From Nitratifractor salsuginis DSM 16511 (GTDB lineage: Bacteria; Campylobacterota; Campylobacteria; Campylobacterales; Sulfurovaceae), in contig NC_014935.1 of NCBI RefSeq assembly GCF_000186245.1, positions 310,001-374,000 on the forward strand: 64,000 nucleotides of DNA, in the 5' to 3' direction. How positions within the stretch are numbered: the stretch's first letter is position 1; every line of letters starts with the position of its first letter. Under the pieces are notes generated by a model that was not told the DNA's origin, made no database searches, and was given only the letters and a program-made list of their open reading frames with translations. Positions 30,855 to 40,000 of this stretch are shown piece by piece. The position numbers and the translations under genes were made by a program.

Positions 30855-32491
30855 CGATGATCTCCTACAAGCCCAAAGATATCGCAGGAAAGCTGGCGCT
30901 GGCATTCCTCAAGAACCCTTTGACGCTGGTTCTGGGAATTTCACTCTTGCTCTTGGGATTCATTTCGCTGGAAGTGATGCCGAGGGAGGAGGATCCCCAG
31001 ATCGCTATCTCAGGAGGAGCCGTCATTGCCCCGATGCCCGGAGCAACGCCCCGGGAGATCGAAAACGTCATTGTCAACCCGCTGGAGCGCAAACTCCGTG
31101 AAATCAAAGGGATCGACCATATTTACGGCATTGCGATGCACAATGTGGGGATCGTCAATGTCGTCTACAAGATCGGTGAGCGCAGAGAAGACGCCAACCT
31201 CAAGCTCTACGATAAAGTGATGCAGAATATGGACAAAATGCCCAAGGGAGTGATGCAGCCGCTGGTCAAACCCTTTGATATCGATATTGATATTCCCATC
31301 CTCACCTTCGCTTTCTACCCTCTTGAGGGGCAAAAAGCCGATTATGAAAAGCTCTTTCCCCTCGTTCGGCATATGCAGCAGCGGATCAATGCCGTGCACA
31401 ATGTGGCCAAGACGACCCTCAAGGGAGAGCACAAGCCCCAATTCAACGTCGAAGTGGACCTGAACAAGCTCAGTGCCTACAATCTTTCCTTGGGGCAGAT
31501 TATGAAGGCAATCCAATCCATCGCCGTTAACGTCCCCGATGTCAAAGGGCGCACCAAAAGCAAAAAGCTCCTGATCTTTGGTGTGAAGAATGCCATCGAG
31601 ACCGTCGACGATGTCAAGAATATTATTGTCGCCCAATATATGGGATCGCCTATTTACCTGCGTGATGTAGCAACGGTCGAACGGGGTATCGATTTCCAAA
31701 ATTTCAAAACCGCTTATGTCGCGTTCAAAAAAGGAAAGAGTGCCGAAGAGATTCGAAAAGCGAAACTCTCTCCCGTCAAAGAGCAGATCACCCTTACCGT
31801 CTCCAAGCTGGCGGGGACCAATGCAGTCTTTGTCGCCGACGATGTGCTCAAAGTGATGGCGCAGTATCGGGAGAGGCTTCGTAAATACGGCTTCGGCTAT
31901 ATCGTAACGCGTAATTACGGAAAGCGGGCCAACGATGCTGTCAATGAATTGGTCGATCACCTTCTGGTCACCATTTTGATCATCGCGATCATGCTCGTCT
32001 TCGCCTTGGGCTTCAAAGAAGCAATCATCGTCACGCTGACCGTACCGGCGATTTTGGCGGTGACCCTCTTCATCGCCTGGATCAGCGGGCAGACCATCAA
32101 CCGAATCACCCTCTTCGCCTTTTTGCTCTCCCTGGGACTTTTGGTAGATGCGGCGATCATCGTGATCGAAAACATCCACCGTCATCTCCATAGCCACGAC
32201 GCACCCGAACGCAGTATGGAAGAGATCCTCGTGGAAGCGACCGACGAGATCGGGGCTCCGACCAACGTGGCAACGCTGGCGATCATTATGACGATGATCC
32301 CCATGCTCTTCGTCGGGGGGATGATGGGGTCCTTTATGAAGCCCATTCCCCTCAATGTCCCTGTGGCATTGATCGCTTCATTGGTGGTGGCCTATATCTT
32401 CACCCCCTATCTCAGTCTCAAACTCTTGAAAAAGCCCAAAGCCCACCACCATCACCATCACGGGCAAGATGGGAAAGAAGGAGCGAAATGA
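30851..32491 (+). CDS. RND efflux permease, N-terminal half (split gene)
   Basis: 546 residues equal to the first half of an AcrB/CusA-type permease: TM1 (NPLTLVLGISLLLLGFISL), a porter region, then TM2-TM6 from about residue 372. TM4 reads LLVDAAIIVIENIH, with Asp and Glu seven residues apart as in heavy-metal efflux RND proteins (VDAAIVMIEN in CusA) rather than the Asp-Asp of AcrB. The protein ends after TM6 with a cytoplasmic tail holding six consecutive His. The next gene starts within its stop codon and supplies TM7-TM12. ORF lengths sum to 1124, close to a full permease. A metal substrate is an inference. Confidence 0.85.
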   Translation: MTMISYKPKDIAGKLALAFLKNPLTLVLGISLLLLGFISLEVMPREEDPQIAISGGAVIAPMPGATPREIENVIVNPLERKLREIKGIDHIYGIAMHNVGIVNVVYKIGERREDANLKLYDKVMQNMDKMPKGVMQPLVKPFDIDIDIPILTFAFYPLEGQKADYEKLFPLVRHMQQRINAVHNVAKTTLKGEHKPQFNVEVDLNKLSAYNLSLGQIMKAIQSIAVNVPDVKGRTKSKKLLIFGVKNAIETVDDVKNIIVAQYMGSPIYLRDVATVERGIDFQNFKTAYVAFKKGKSAEEIRKAKLSPVKEQITLTVSKLAGTNAVFVADDVLKVMAQYRERLRKYGFGYIVTRNYGKRANDAVNELVDHLLVTILIIAIMLVFALGFKEAIIVTLTVPAILAVTLFIAWISGQTINRITLFAFLLSLGLLVDAAIIVIENIHRHLHSHDAPERSMEEILVEATDEIGAPTNVATLAIIMTMIPMLFVGGMMGSFMKPIPLNVPVALIASLVVAYIFTPYLSLKLLKKPKAHHHHHHGQDGKEGAK

Positions 32492-34224
32492 TGAAGCGCT
32501 TCGAGAATTTTGTTTATAACATTCTGGAACACAAATCGAAAAAGACTTTGGTGGTTCTGTTGACCCTGTTGGCTTTGGCGGGCTCGGTGGCGATGCTGCC
32601 CTTCAAAATCGTCAAGGCCAAGATGCTGCCCGGAAAGAGTGACAATACCTTCTCGGTCTACATCACTACACCGACCGGCAGTTCGATTGATCAAACCTAT
32701 CAAGTGGGACAATGTGTGGTCGAGGAGCTTAAAAAAGAGCCTGAGATCACCGATATGGAGATCTATGCCGGTATGGGGATCCCCCTCGACTATGCCGGTC
32801 TGGTAAAGGGTTCGGGAATGAAGAATTCCGAGAACGTCGCCGAGATCGCCGTAAACCTCACCGACAAGCACGAGCGGGAGATCACCTCCATCGAGATGGT
32901 CCACCGCTTGCGTCCGGTGGTAAAAAAAGCCTGTAGCGGCGTCGTGCCCGGTTCCCGTATCCAATTTGTCGAGCAACCCGCCGGTCCTCCGACTCTGGCA
33001 TCCATCGTCGTCGAAGTGACCGGTCACAATATTCCCAAGATCCGTGAATTGGCCGCTGAAGTGGCCGGGATCCTCAAAAAGACTCCCACGCTGGTCGATG
33101 TGGATATTATGGAAGACGATATTTACAAAAAATATGAACTGATTCCCGACAAAGAGAAGATCGCCCGAAGCGGCCTGAGCGTGGATCAGGTCAACAAGAT
33201 CATCTACCTCGCGTTTGAAGGGATGGCGATCGCTCATAAAAACTCGGCGAACGAGCCGGATCAGATCCAAATCTTCGAAATACTGGATCCCCGCACCAAA
33301 CTCTTTAAAAGCAAGAGTCTCGACGCTTTGCGGCGCAAGCTCAACGAGCTGAACCTGATGAACAAGAAAGGGATGATGGTTCCCATCAGCGAAGTGGTGA
33401 CCATCAAAGAGGTCGATTCCAAGCCGAGCATCATGCAAAAAGATCTCCATCGGATGATCAACGTGACGGCCGAGACCGACGAAGAGTCCCAGGTCTATCC
33501 TCTGCTCGAGGCACGGGAGCGGATGATCAAGTATTTCACCAAAAAAGGCTACAAGGTGGAAAAAGAGCCCGGGATGTCCACCTATATGTTCGATCTCCAT
33601 TTGACCGATCCCAAAACGGGCGAGAAGTATCTGCTCCGCTGGGACGGGGAGATGAAAGTGACGTTGGATACTTTCCGGGATCTGGGCGGGGCCTTTATCG
33701 GGGCGCTGGTGCTGATTTTCCTCCTACTGGTGATCTATTACAAAAACTACGGTTTGCCCACCATCGTACTGATCGGAAGCTTCCTGAGTATCATCGGGGT
33801 CATCGTCGGGCACTGGGTGGCTGATCTGGTGACTAAGGACACCTTTTTCCTGACGGCCACCTCCCTCATCGGCTTTATCGCCCTGATGGGGATCAGCTCA
33901 CGGAACTCCCTCCTGCTGATTGACTTCGCCAAGTCTCTGATGGAAGCGAGGGGGATGCCCAAGCGCCGGGCCATTGCCGTCGCTTCGGCTACCCGGGCCA
34001 AGCCGATTATGCTGACCGCGATCGCCATCATCCTCGGTTCGGCGCTGCTGGCGAGTGACCCGATCTTCGGCGGGCTGGGGGTCGCGCTGATCTCCGGGAC
34101 TGTCGCGGCGGTCTTCGTTTCGCTGATCTTCGTGCCGGTGCTTCTGGACAATGCCAAATCGATGGAACTCGACGACGACAATCCTCTCCATCACGATCCA
34201 AACGACATCTCGATCACGCGCTGA
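32488..34224 (+). CDS. RND efflux permease, C-terminal half (split gene)
   Basis: 578 residues equal to the second half of an RND permease: TM7 (residues ~13-33), a large periplasmic porter/docking region, then TM8-TM12 from about residue 400 (GALVLIFLLLVIYYK, LIGFIALMGISSRNSLLLID). At the position of the AcrB TM10 Lys the sequence has Arg (SSRNS). The ATGA overlap implies translational coupling, so the two halves probably assemble into one trimeric pump. The break lies in the cytoplasmic loop, where it is structurally tolerable. Confidence 0.85.
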   Translation: MMKRFENFVYNILEHKSKKTLVVLLTLLALAGSVAMLPFKIVKAKMLPGKSDNTFSVYITTPTGSSIDQTYQVGQCVVEELKKEPEITDMEIYAGMGIPLDYAGLVKGSGMKNSENVAEIAVNLTDKHEREITSIEMVHRLRPVVKKACSGVVPGSRIQFVEQPAGPPTLASIVVEVTGHNIPKIRELAAEVAGILKKTPTLVDVDIMEDDIYKKYELIPDKEKIARSGLSVDQVNKIIYLAFEGMAIAHKNSANEPDQIQIFEILDPRTKLFKSKSLDALRRKLNELNLMNKKGMMVPISEVVTIKEVDSKPSIMQKDLHRMINVTAETDEESQVYPLLEARERMIKYFTKKGYKVEKEPGMSTYMFDLHLTDPKTGEKYLLRWDGEMKVTLDTFRDLGGAFIGALVLIFLLLVIYYKNYGLPTIVLIGSFLSIIGVIVGHWVADLVTKDTFFLTATSLIGFIALMGISSRNSLLLIDFAKSLMEARGMPKRRAIAVASATRAKPIMLTAIAIILGSALLASDPIFGGLGVALISGTVAAVFVSLIFVPVLLDNAKSMELDDDNPLHHDPNDISITR

Positions 34225-34305
34225 GGCTTCAGGCGTGTAAGAGCGCTATGCTGAAGTGCGCGCTTCCTTCTTCAGACAATAACCGGTACGCAATGAGCAA
34301 ATTGC

Positions 34306-34311
34306 TATAAT
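34306..34311 (+). promoter_or_regulatory. -10 box of the efp promoter
   Basis: TATAAT preceded by TTGC, 27 bases before the efp start. AAGGAG at 34327-34332 is the ribosome site. Confidence 0.55.
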
Positions 34312-34337
34312 CACCCATATTTTTTCAAGGAGTCATC

Positions 34338-34901
34338 ATGGCAACCATAGGCATGGGCGATATCAAAAAGGGCACCCGTCTCGAGATCGACGGCAACCCC
34401 TACAAAGTGATCGAATTTCAACACGTCAAACCCGGGAAGGGAGCGGCTTTTGTCCGGATCAAGATCCGTAACCTCGCCAACGGAAAGGTGATCGAAAAGA
34501 CGGTCCACGCCGGCGACAAATTCGAAGTCCCCGAACTGGAGTACAAAAAGATGCAGTATCTCTATGACGATGGGGAGATGCTGCAGTTTATGGACAGCGA
34601 AACCTTCGATCAGATGGGGCTGACCCACGAGCAGGTCGGTGAAGTCTTCGATTTTATGATCGACGGGATGGAAGCGACGATCCTCTTTCACAAGGGCAAG
34701 CCCATTACCGTGGAGATTCCCCAGACCGTAGAGCTGAAAGTGGTCGAAACGCCCCCCAACTTCAAAGGGGATTCCCAGGGCGGGAAAAAGCCCGCCACCC
34801 TTGAAAGCGGTGCCGTGGTTCAGGTTCCCTTTCACATCCTCGAAGGTGACGTGGTCAAAGTCGATACCGTCGAAGGTAAATATCTGGAGAAGGTGAAGTA
34901 A
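34338..34901 (+). CDS. efp: Translation elongation factor P
   Basis: 187 residues with the three-domain EF-P fold; it relieves ribosome stalling at polyproline. The modifiable Lys34 is visible in [10 protein letters not shown]. Full length, monocistronic by its own promoter. No modification enzyme gene (epmA/epmB) is in the window. Confidence 0.96.
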   Translation: MATIGMGDIKKGTRLEIDGNPYKVIEFQHVKPGKGAAFVRIKIRNLANGKVIEKTVHAGDKFEVPELEYKKMQYLYDDGEMLQFMDSETFDQMGLTHEQVGEVFDFMIDGMEATILFHKGKPITVEIPQTVELKVVETPPNFKGDSQGGKKPATLESGAVVQVPFHILEGDVVKVDTVEGKYLEKVK

Positions 34902-34945
34902 ATCACCTCTCCATTTCTTCTTTTTCTTCATTTCCTCAAATCCGT

Positions 34946-34951
34946 TATAAT
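34946..34951 (+). promoter_or_regulatory. -10 box for the DJ-1-like gene
   Basis: TATAAT 37 bases before the start, AAGGAG at 34976-34981 as ribosome site. Confidence 0.5.
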
Positions 34952-34987
34952 ATTTCCGAGATCATCAACCGATATAAGGAGTGAACT

Positions 34988-35548
34988 ATGGCACGAGCAC
35001 TGGTACCTTTGGCTGAAGGATTCGAAGAGATCGAAGGCGTAACGATTATCGATATTTTGCGTCGTGGCGGCGTGGCGGTCGATAGTGCCTACCTGCCGGG
35101 TGAATTCGCTACCGACCTGGTGACGGGAGCCAACGGCATTACCGTCCAGGCCGATATCCCCCTCGCCAACGCGGTGGTAGATGAATACGACATCATCGCA
35201 CTGCCAGGCGGCTGGGGCGGGACCAACCGCCTGGCGGAGAATGAATTGGCCCAGAGCCTGCTCAAAAGTTTCAAAGAGCAGGGCAAATGGGTCGCCGCGA
35301 TGTGCGCCGCTCCCTATGCGTTGCATGTCGCGGGGGTCCTCAGCCCCAAGTACACCTGCTATCCCGGAGTCGAAGAGCAGATCCGTCCCCAGGACTGGGT
35401 CAATGAGATGGTCGTGGTGGATGAGAAGGTGATCACGTCTCAGGGGCCCGGCACGGCGATCTGCTTCGCCCTGGAGATCGTGCGCCAGCTGGTAGGCGAA
35501 GAGAGCTATACCACCGTCAAAGAGGGAACCCTGGCCCGCTACTGCTAA
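34988..35548 (+). CDS. DJ-1/PfpI family protein (YajL-like)
   Basis: 186 residues of the DJ-1/ThiJ superfamily, associated with protein deglycation or stress protection. The nucleophile-elbow cysteine is Cys106 in AAMCAAPYAL, and the conserved Glu is in GFEEIEGV. ALPGG is the family glycine motif. Closest in layout to the DJ-1/YajL branch by length and motif spacing. Substrate not predictable. Confidence 0.9.
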   Translation: MARALVPLAEGFEEIEGVTIIDILRRGGVAVDSAYLPGEFATDLVTGANGITVQADIPLANAVVDEYDIIALPGGWGGTNRLAENELAQSLLKSFKEQGKWVAAMCAAPYALHVAGVLSPKYTCYPGVEEQIRPQDWVNEMVVVDEKVITSQGPGTAICFALEIVRQLVGEESYTTVKEGTLARYC

Positions 35549-35563
35549 GCGACCCTTCGAGAC

Positions 35564-35646
35564 CTGGGGATGCGACTTCAGTAGCACAATAAAAAACTCA
35601 TCAACTGGGAATCTATTTTAGCGACTAAAGTCGCTCCCCCAGTTTT
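35564..35646 (+). terminator. Long imperfect hairpin with REP-like arms and T-run
   Basis: CTGGGGATGCGACTTCAG (from 35564) and its imperfect inverse ending CCCCCAG at 35642 flank about 35 bases, then TTTT follows. The right arm holds a perfect AGCGACT-AA-AGTCGCT palindrome. It could be a rho-independent terminator for the DJ-1 gene or an inverted pair of REP elements; both may be true. Confidence 0.5.
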
Positions 35647-35647
35647 C

Positions 35648-35679
35648 TTAACACGTAATACATAGCACGTAACACATTT
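35648..35679 (+). repeat. Low-complexity CACGTAACA tract
   Basis: Two degenerate copies of a TAACACGTAAYACAT unit. The same unit occurs at 50533-50562. See the related tracts at 36805, 54564 and 59820. Confidence 0.6.
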
Positions 35680-35692
35680 AAGAAGGATCCCC

Positions 35693-36805
35693 TTGCGTTA
35701 TGAAAAGATGACTCCCTTTCGGGTCATGGATCTGGTCCGACAGGCCCAGAATTACGAAGATACGATCCATTTTGAAGTCGGCCAGCCCGATCTTCTCCCG
35801 CCTCCCGGCGTCAAAAAGGCATTGCTTGAAGCGGTGGAGAGTGACCGCTACGCCTATACCGAGAGTATGGGACTTTTTGAGCTTCGCAGGAAAATCGCCG
35901 CCCACTACCGTCATGACTACGGTGTGGAGGTCGATCCGGCGTGCATTCTGATCACCCCGGGCACGAGCAATGCCTTTCTGGTCGCCTACCTGCTGACCCT
36001 GGAAGAGGGGGGCGTTTTGGGCTTGGCCGATCCTTCCTACCCCTGCTATCCAAACTTTGCGGCGATGGTGGATGTGCAACCCCGATTTTTCCCGGTGGAC
36101 CGAAGCAACGGATACCTTCTGCGCGCGGAGGATTTGGCGGGAAGCCGGCTCGATGCGGTGCACATCTCCTCCCCCTCCAACCCCACCGGAACCCTCTATG
36201 ATGCGGAGACTTTACGGGATTTGGCCACCTATTGCGAAGGGGAGGGGGTCGCGCTGATCTCCGATGAGCTCTACCACGGCCTGGTCTACGGAAAACGGGC
36301 CCACACCGCCCTGGAGTTCAGCCAAGAGGCGATCGTCATCAATGGCTTCTCCAAATACTTCTGTATGCCGGGGCTGCGCATCGGCTGGATGATCGTGCCG
36401 GAGCGCCTGATCCGACCGGCGGAGATCATCGCCCAGAATCTCTTTATCTCCGCGCCGACCCTGAGCCAGTATGCGGCTCTGGAAGCCTTCGATTACGATT
36501 ACTTGGCCCAGGTGCGCGAAACCTTCAAAAAACGCCGGGATTGGCTCCATGAAGCGCTCGATCCCCTGCTGCCTGTGGATGCCCATCCCGACGGGGCCTT
36601 TTATCTCTGGTGCGATGCTTCGGCCTATACCGAGGATAGCGACGCCTTCAGCCGGGAGTTGCTGGAAGCGATCCACATCGCCGTCACACCGGGGGTCGAC
36701 TTTGGAAAGTATGGCACCCAAACCAAGCTTCGCTTCGCTTATACCCGAAGTATCGAGCATATGGCGGAGGGAGTGGAACGATTGAGAAGATATCTTCTCA
36801 AGTGA
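35693..36805 (+). CDS. PLP-dependent aminotransferase, class I/II
   Basis: 370 residues of the AspC-like fold type I family. The PLP lysine is in NGFSKYFCMPGLRIGW (about residue 219); SPSNPTG, SDELYHGLVYG and the C-terminal RFAYTRS arginine region are present. It starts at TTG 35693 with AGAAGGA 5 bases upstream; the first in-frame ATG at 35708 is too far from that site. The substrate is not determined; candidates are aspartate, alanine or a related amino acid. Confidence 0.88.
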   Translation: MRYEKMTPFRVMDLVRQAQNYEDTIHFEVGQPDLLPPPGVKKALLEAVESDRYAYTESMGLFELRRKIAAHYRHDYGVEVDPACILITPGTSNAFLVAYLLTLEEGGVLGLADPSYPCYPNFAAMVDVQPRFFPVDRSNGYLLRAEDLAGSRLDAVHISSPSNPTGTLYDAETLRDLATYCEGEGVALISDELYHGLVYGKRAHTALEFSQEAIVINGFSKYFCMPGLRIGWMIVPERLIRPAEIIAQNLFISAPTLSQYAALEAFDYDYLAQVRETFKKRRDWLHEALDPLLPVDAHPDGAFYLWCDASAYTEDSDAFSRELLEAIHIAVTPGVDFGKYGTQTKLRFAYTRSIEHMAEGVERLRRYLLK

Positions 36806-37005
36806 GGAGTGAGGAATTTCGGTAACAATGTGTCATTTCCTTCGACATCCCGTTATCTAAGCCGAAATCCAATTATCAGACCCAAAGATTTTCAAGTGTC
36901 CTACATTGTTGCCTCATAGGATCCCTTTAGTCAGATTTTCTATAGATTTTTTCTTGACCCTATCCTATGCATTATGCTAGTGTTGGTTATCTGTAAAAGG
37001 AGGAG

Positions 37006-40000
37006 ATGATGATCAAGCTGCGTTGGTTGGTAGAGGTTATTGCATTATTTATAATAACTCTAACATATCTTACAGCATCCGACTATCAAAAAGCATTAGA
37101 GTTATGTGAACAATATTATCATTCTTCTCGCGTCTACGTGTATGGATATGCTTATCACACCAAGCCTTATGATGGAGTTTGGGCAGCATGCAGTGGAAAT
37201 TGCACTATATGTAGTCAAAATCTAAAGGATGTTAATACCACACCGTACTGGACTAATAGAGATGGGGGAAACCATAGAAATATTTCAAAAAATTACACTG
37301 AAGGTAATATACCTAAAAAGAATTACTGTTACTACTTTGAGCATTTTGCAGACCATTATTATTGCCAAAAATGTGGCAGCAGTGATTCTAACTACACCGC
37401 CCCACAAAATTGGCAACCCAGGCCAGATCTTTACTACCTTAATGGGTGCTCACAAGAAGAAACAGGGAGCATAGAACAATGTGCTGCTCATAAGGGTAAA
37501 ACTTTCTCCAGGAGGACCAAATGTTGCACAGAAACCACTTGTTTTGTCCCCCGGTGTGAGCAAAAAGACAAAAATTTCCCCCCTCTGGCACAGAACCAAC
37601 GCACCATCGATACCTGGGGTGAGGGAGAGGACCGCAGCGCACAGTGTTCGGAGAGTGGCGGGAAGGTCCAGGAGGCGCTTTTTAGCTGTAAAAAACGCTA
37701 CCGCTGTGTCGTCACAACCGATCGCTGCCCTATTGAGCGTTCGGAGCCGATCAACTCCTATGTCGATCCCCATAACCAGAGCTTTCAGGAAGATATCCCC
37801 CTTGACGGGGTGGAATATACTCTGCACTACTCCAGCGCCGATATAAACCATAGCGCCTTGGGGTCGGGTTGGGATCTGAGTATCGATGCGCGCTTGTTTG
37901 ATCAGACCCTCTATCTGGGCAACGGGGTGATCCTGGCGGTCAAGCCCGTTCAGGAAGGTACGCGGCGGGTCGTGAGCCTCGGAGGGAAAGAGTGGCACTT
38001 CAATGCCGACGGCGCCCTGGAGATGATCCGTGACGCTTATACCCAAACCCCTCTGTATCGGCTCTTCTATGATTCGGACGGCCATCTGGTGAAGATTGTC
38101 GATTCGAATCGGCAAACGACACGCATCGTCTATAATGGCGACGGAATCGCTACGGCCATCGTCGCTCCCACCGGACAGAGAACACTCCTGGATATCGACG
38201 CCCAGGGGGACCTGGCGGAGGTGCAGTATGAAGACGGTAGTAGCTACGCCTTTGTGTATGACCGACACCGGATGACCGAAGAGATCGATCCCAACGGCAA
38301 CAGCTTTGAGCATTATTATGACGAGGCGGGTCGAATTGTCAAGGTGGTCGATGCCGAGCAGGGGGAGTGGGACTTCGCAACGGAGTATGGCCCCGATGGG
38401 ATTCGGCGCACCGTCACCCGGGCCGCCGGCGATACCGTGACCTATGCCGAGGAGCTGCTCAATAACGGTTGGCTGCACTCTACTGTTACGCTACCCAGCG
38501 GGGAGCGCATCTCCTACGGCGGATCGTTGGATGAGCGTGAAGACAGGCTCGAGGATAGCTGTGGGATGCAAAGCCGTAGCCTCTTTAGGCAAAAGAGTGA
38601 CGGCTCCCTCTACAAAGACCCCTTGACCCACCGCCGAGAGCTCAAACAGCGCGCGCTAAGCACCCCGTCGGGTTTGAATTACACGGAGCGTTTCGAGACA
38701 CGATACAGCTACGATAGCCAAGGAAACCGGCTGCTCGGGCGCACCCGGACACTTGGCACCCCGCTGGGGACTTCGACACTCACGACCGATTACCGGCACC
38801 ACCGCGTCAAGATCAAATCAGCCTCGGGTAAACACAGCGAAATCGATTATGATGCTGCGATGCGCAAAGTGCGGCGCATAAAACCCTGGGGGCTCAAAGC
38901 AATCCGTTACCGTTATGACAAGGCGGGAAGAGTCATCGAAGAGAAGATCGGCAGCCGCCGTATCCGCTACCGCTACGATGATCGGGGTAACCTTGAGAGC
39001 GTCACCGACCCGCTGGGCCGAATCACCCGCTACGTTTACGACCTGCGGGGGCGGGTGACGGAGATCCACTATCCGGATGGCTCAAGCGAATCTTTTAGCT
39101 ATGACGCCAACGGCAATCTCCTCACCCGGACCGTCCCCACCTCTGCGGAGCATCACTTCGCCTACAACGGCGTCAACCGACCCGTCGGCTATACCGACCC
39201 CGAGCAACGAAGCACAACCTACCGCTACGACAAGCAGCGCCGGGTCATCGGCATTGATAAGCCCAGCGGCAAAACGATCGATTTGCGTTATGCCGGCGGC
39301 CGCCTGGAGTCTATCGAGACCCCCGAAGGGAGCACCGTCTATGCCTACGCCTGCTCCGATCACCCCCGAAGCATCGTCCGCGGCAATGAGCGGATCGATC
39401 TCCGCTATGACGGGGTCCTTCCTCTTGAAGTCAGCCTCGGCGGTACCCTGAGCCAAACGATCAAGTACCGCTACGATGGGCGCTTCCTGCCCGTGGAGAT
39501 TTCGTACGCGGGCCGAAGCACCGCGCTGGAGTATGACCCCGACGGCGCCCTGGTTCACAGCGGCGACTTCACAATAACGCGTAAGGGGAAAAAGAGGCTG
39601 CGCCTGAAGATCACAGACGGCCGCTATACCCTCAAAAAGGATTTTAACGGTTACGGGGAACTTAGCTCCAGCCGGGATGGGACCCTGAAACTCGGGCTCG
39701 TGCGTAACCAAGCCGGTCAAATCATCTTCAAATTCGAGCAGCTTCACGGCCGCTTCGGATTCTATTTCTACCGCTACGACAAGCGGGGCCGGCTCACCAA
39801 AGTGAGAAAAGGACTTCGGGTAGTCGAATCCTATACCTATGACGCCAACGGCAACAGAAAAAGCGCGACCCTCTACGGCAAACACTATGAAGGCAGCACC
39901 ACCCTTGATGACGCTCTGCAGGTCTATGGGGATAATACTTACCGATACGATGAAGACGGTTACCTCATAGAAAAGACCACGCCGCAGGGAACGACGACTT

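Noticed and set aside
32448-32464. Run of His codons resembling an affinity tag
   Set aside because: It is the natural C-terminal tail of the split RND half, followed by a charged stretch and the coupled start of the next gene; no vector sequence is present.
36954-36978. Sigma-70 style promoter for the RHS gene (TTGACC and TATGCT)
   Set aside because: The spacing is only about 13 bases, too short for a normal promoter.
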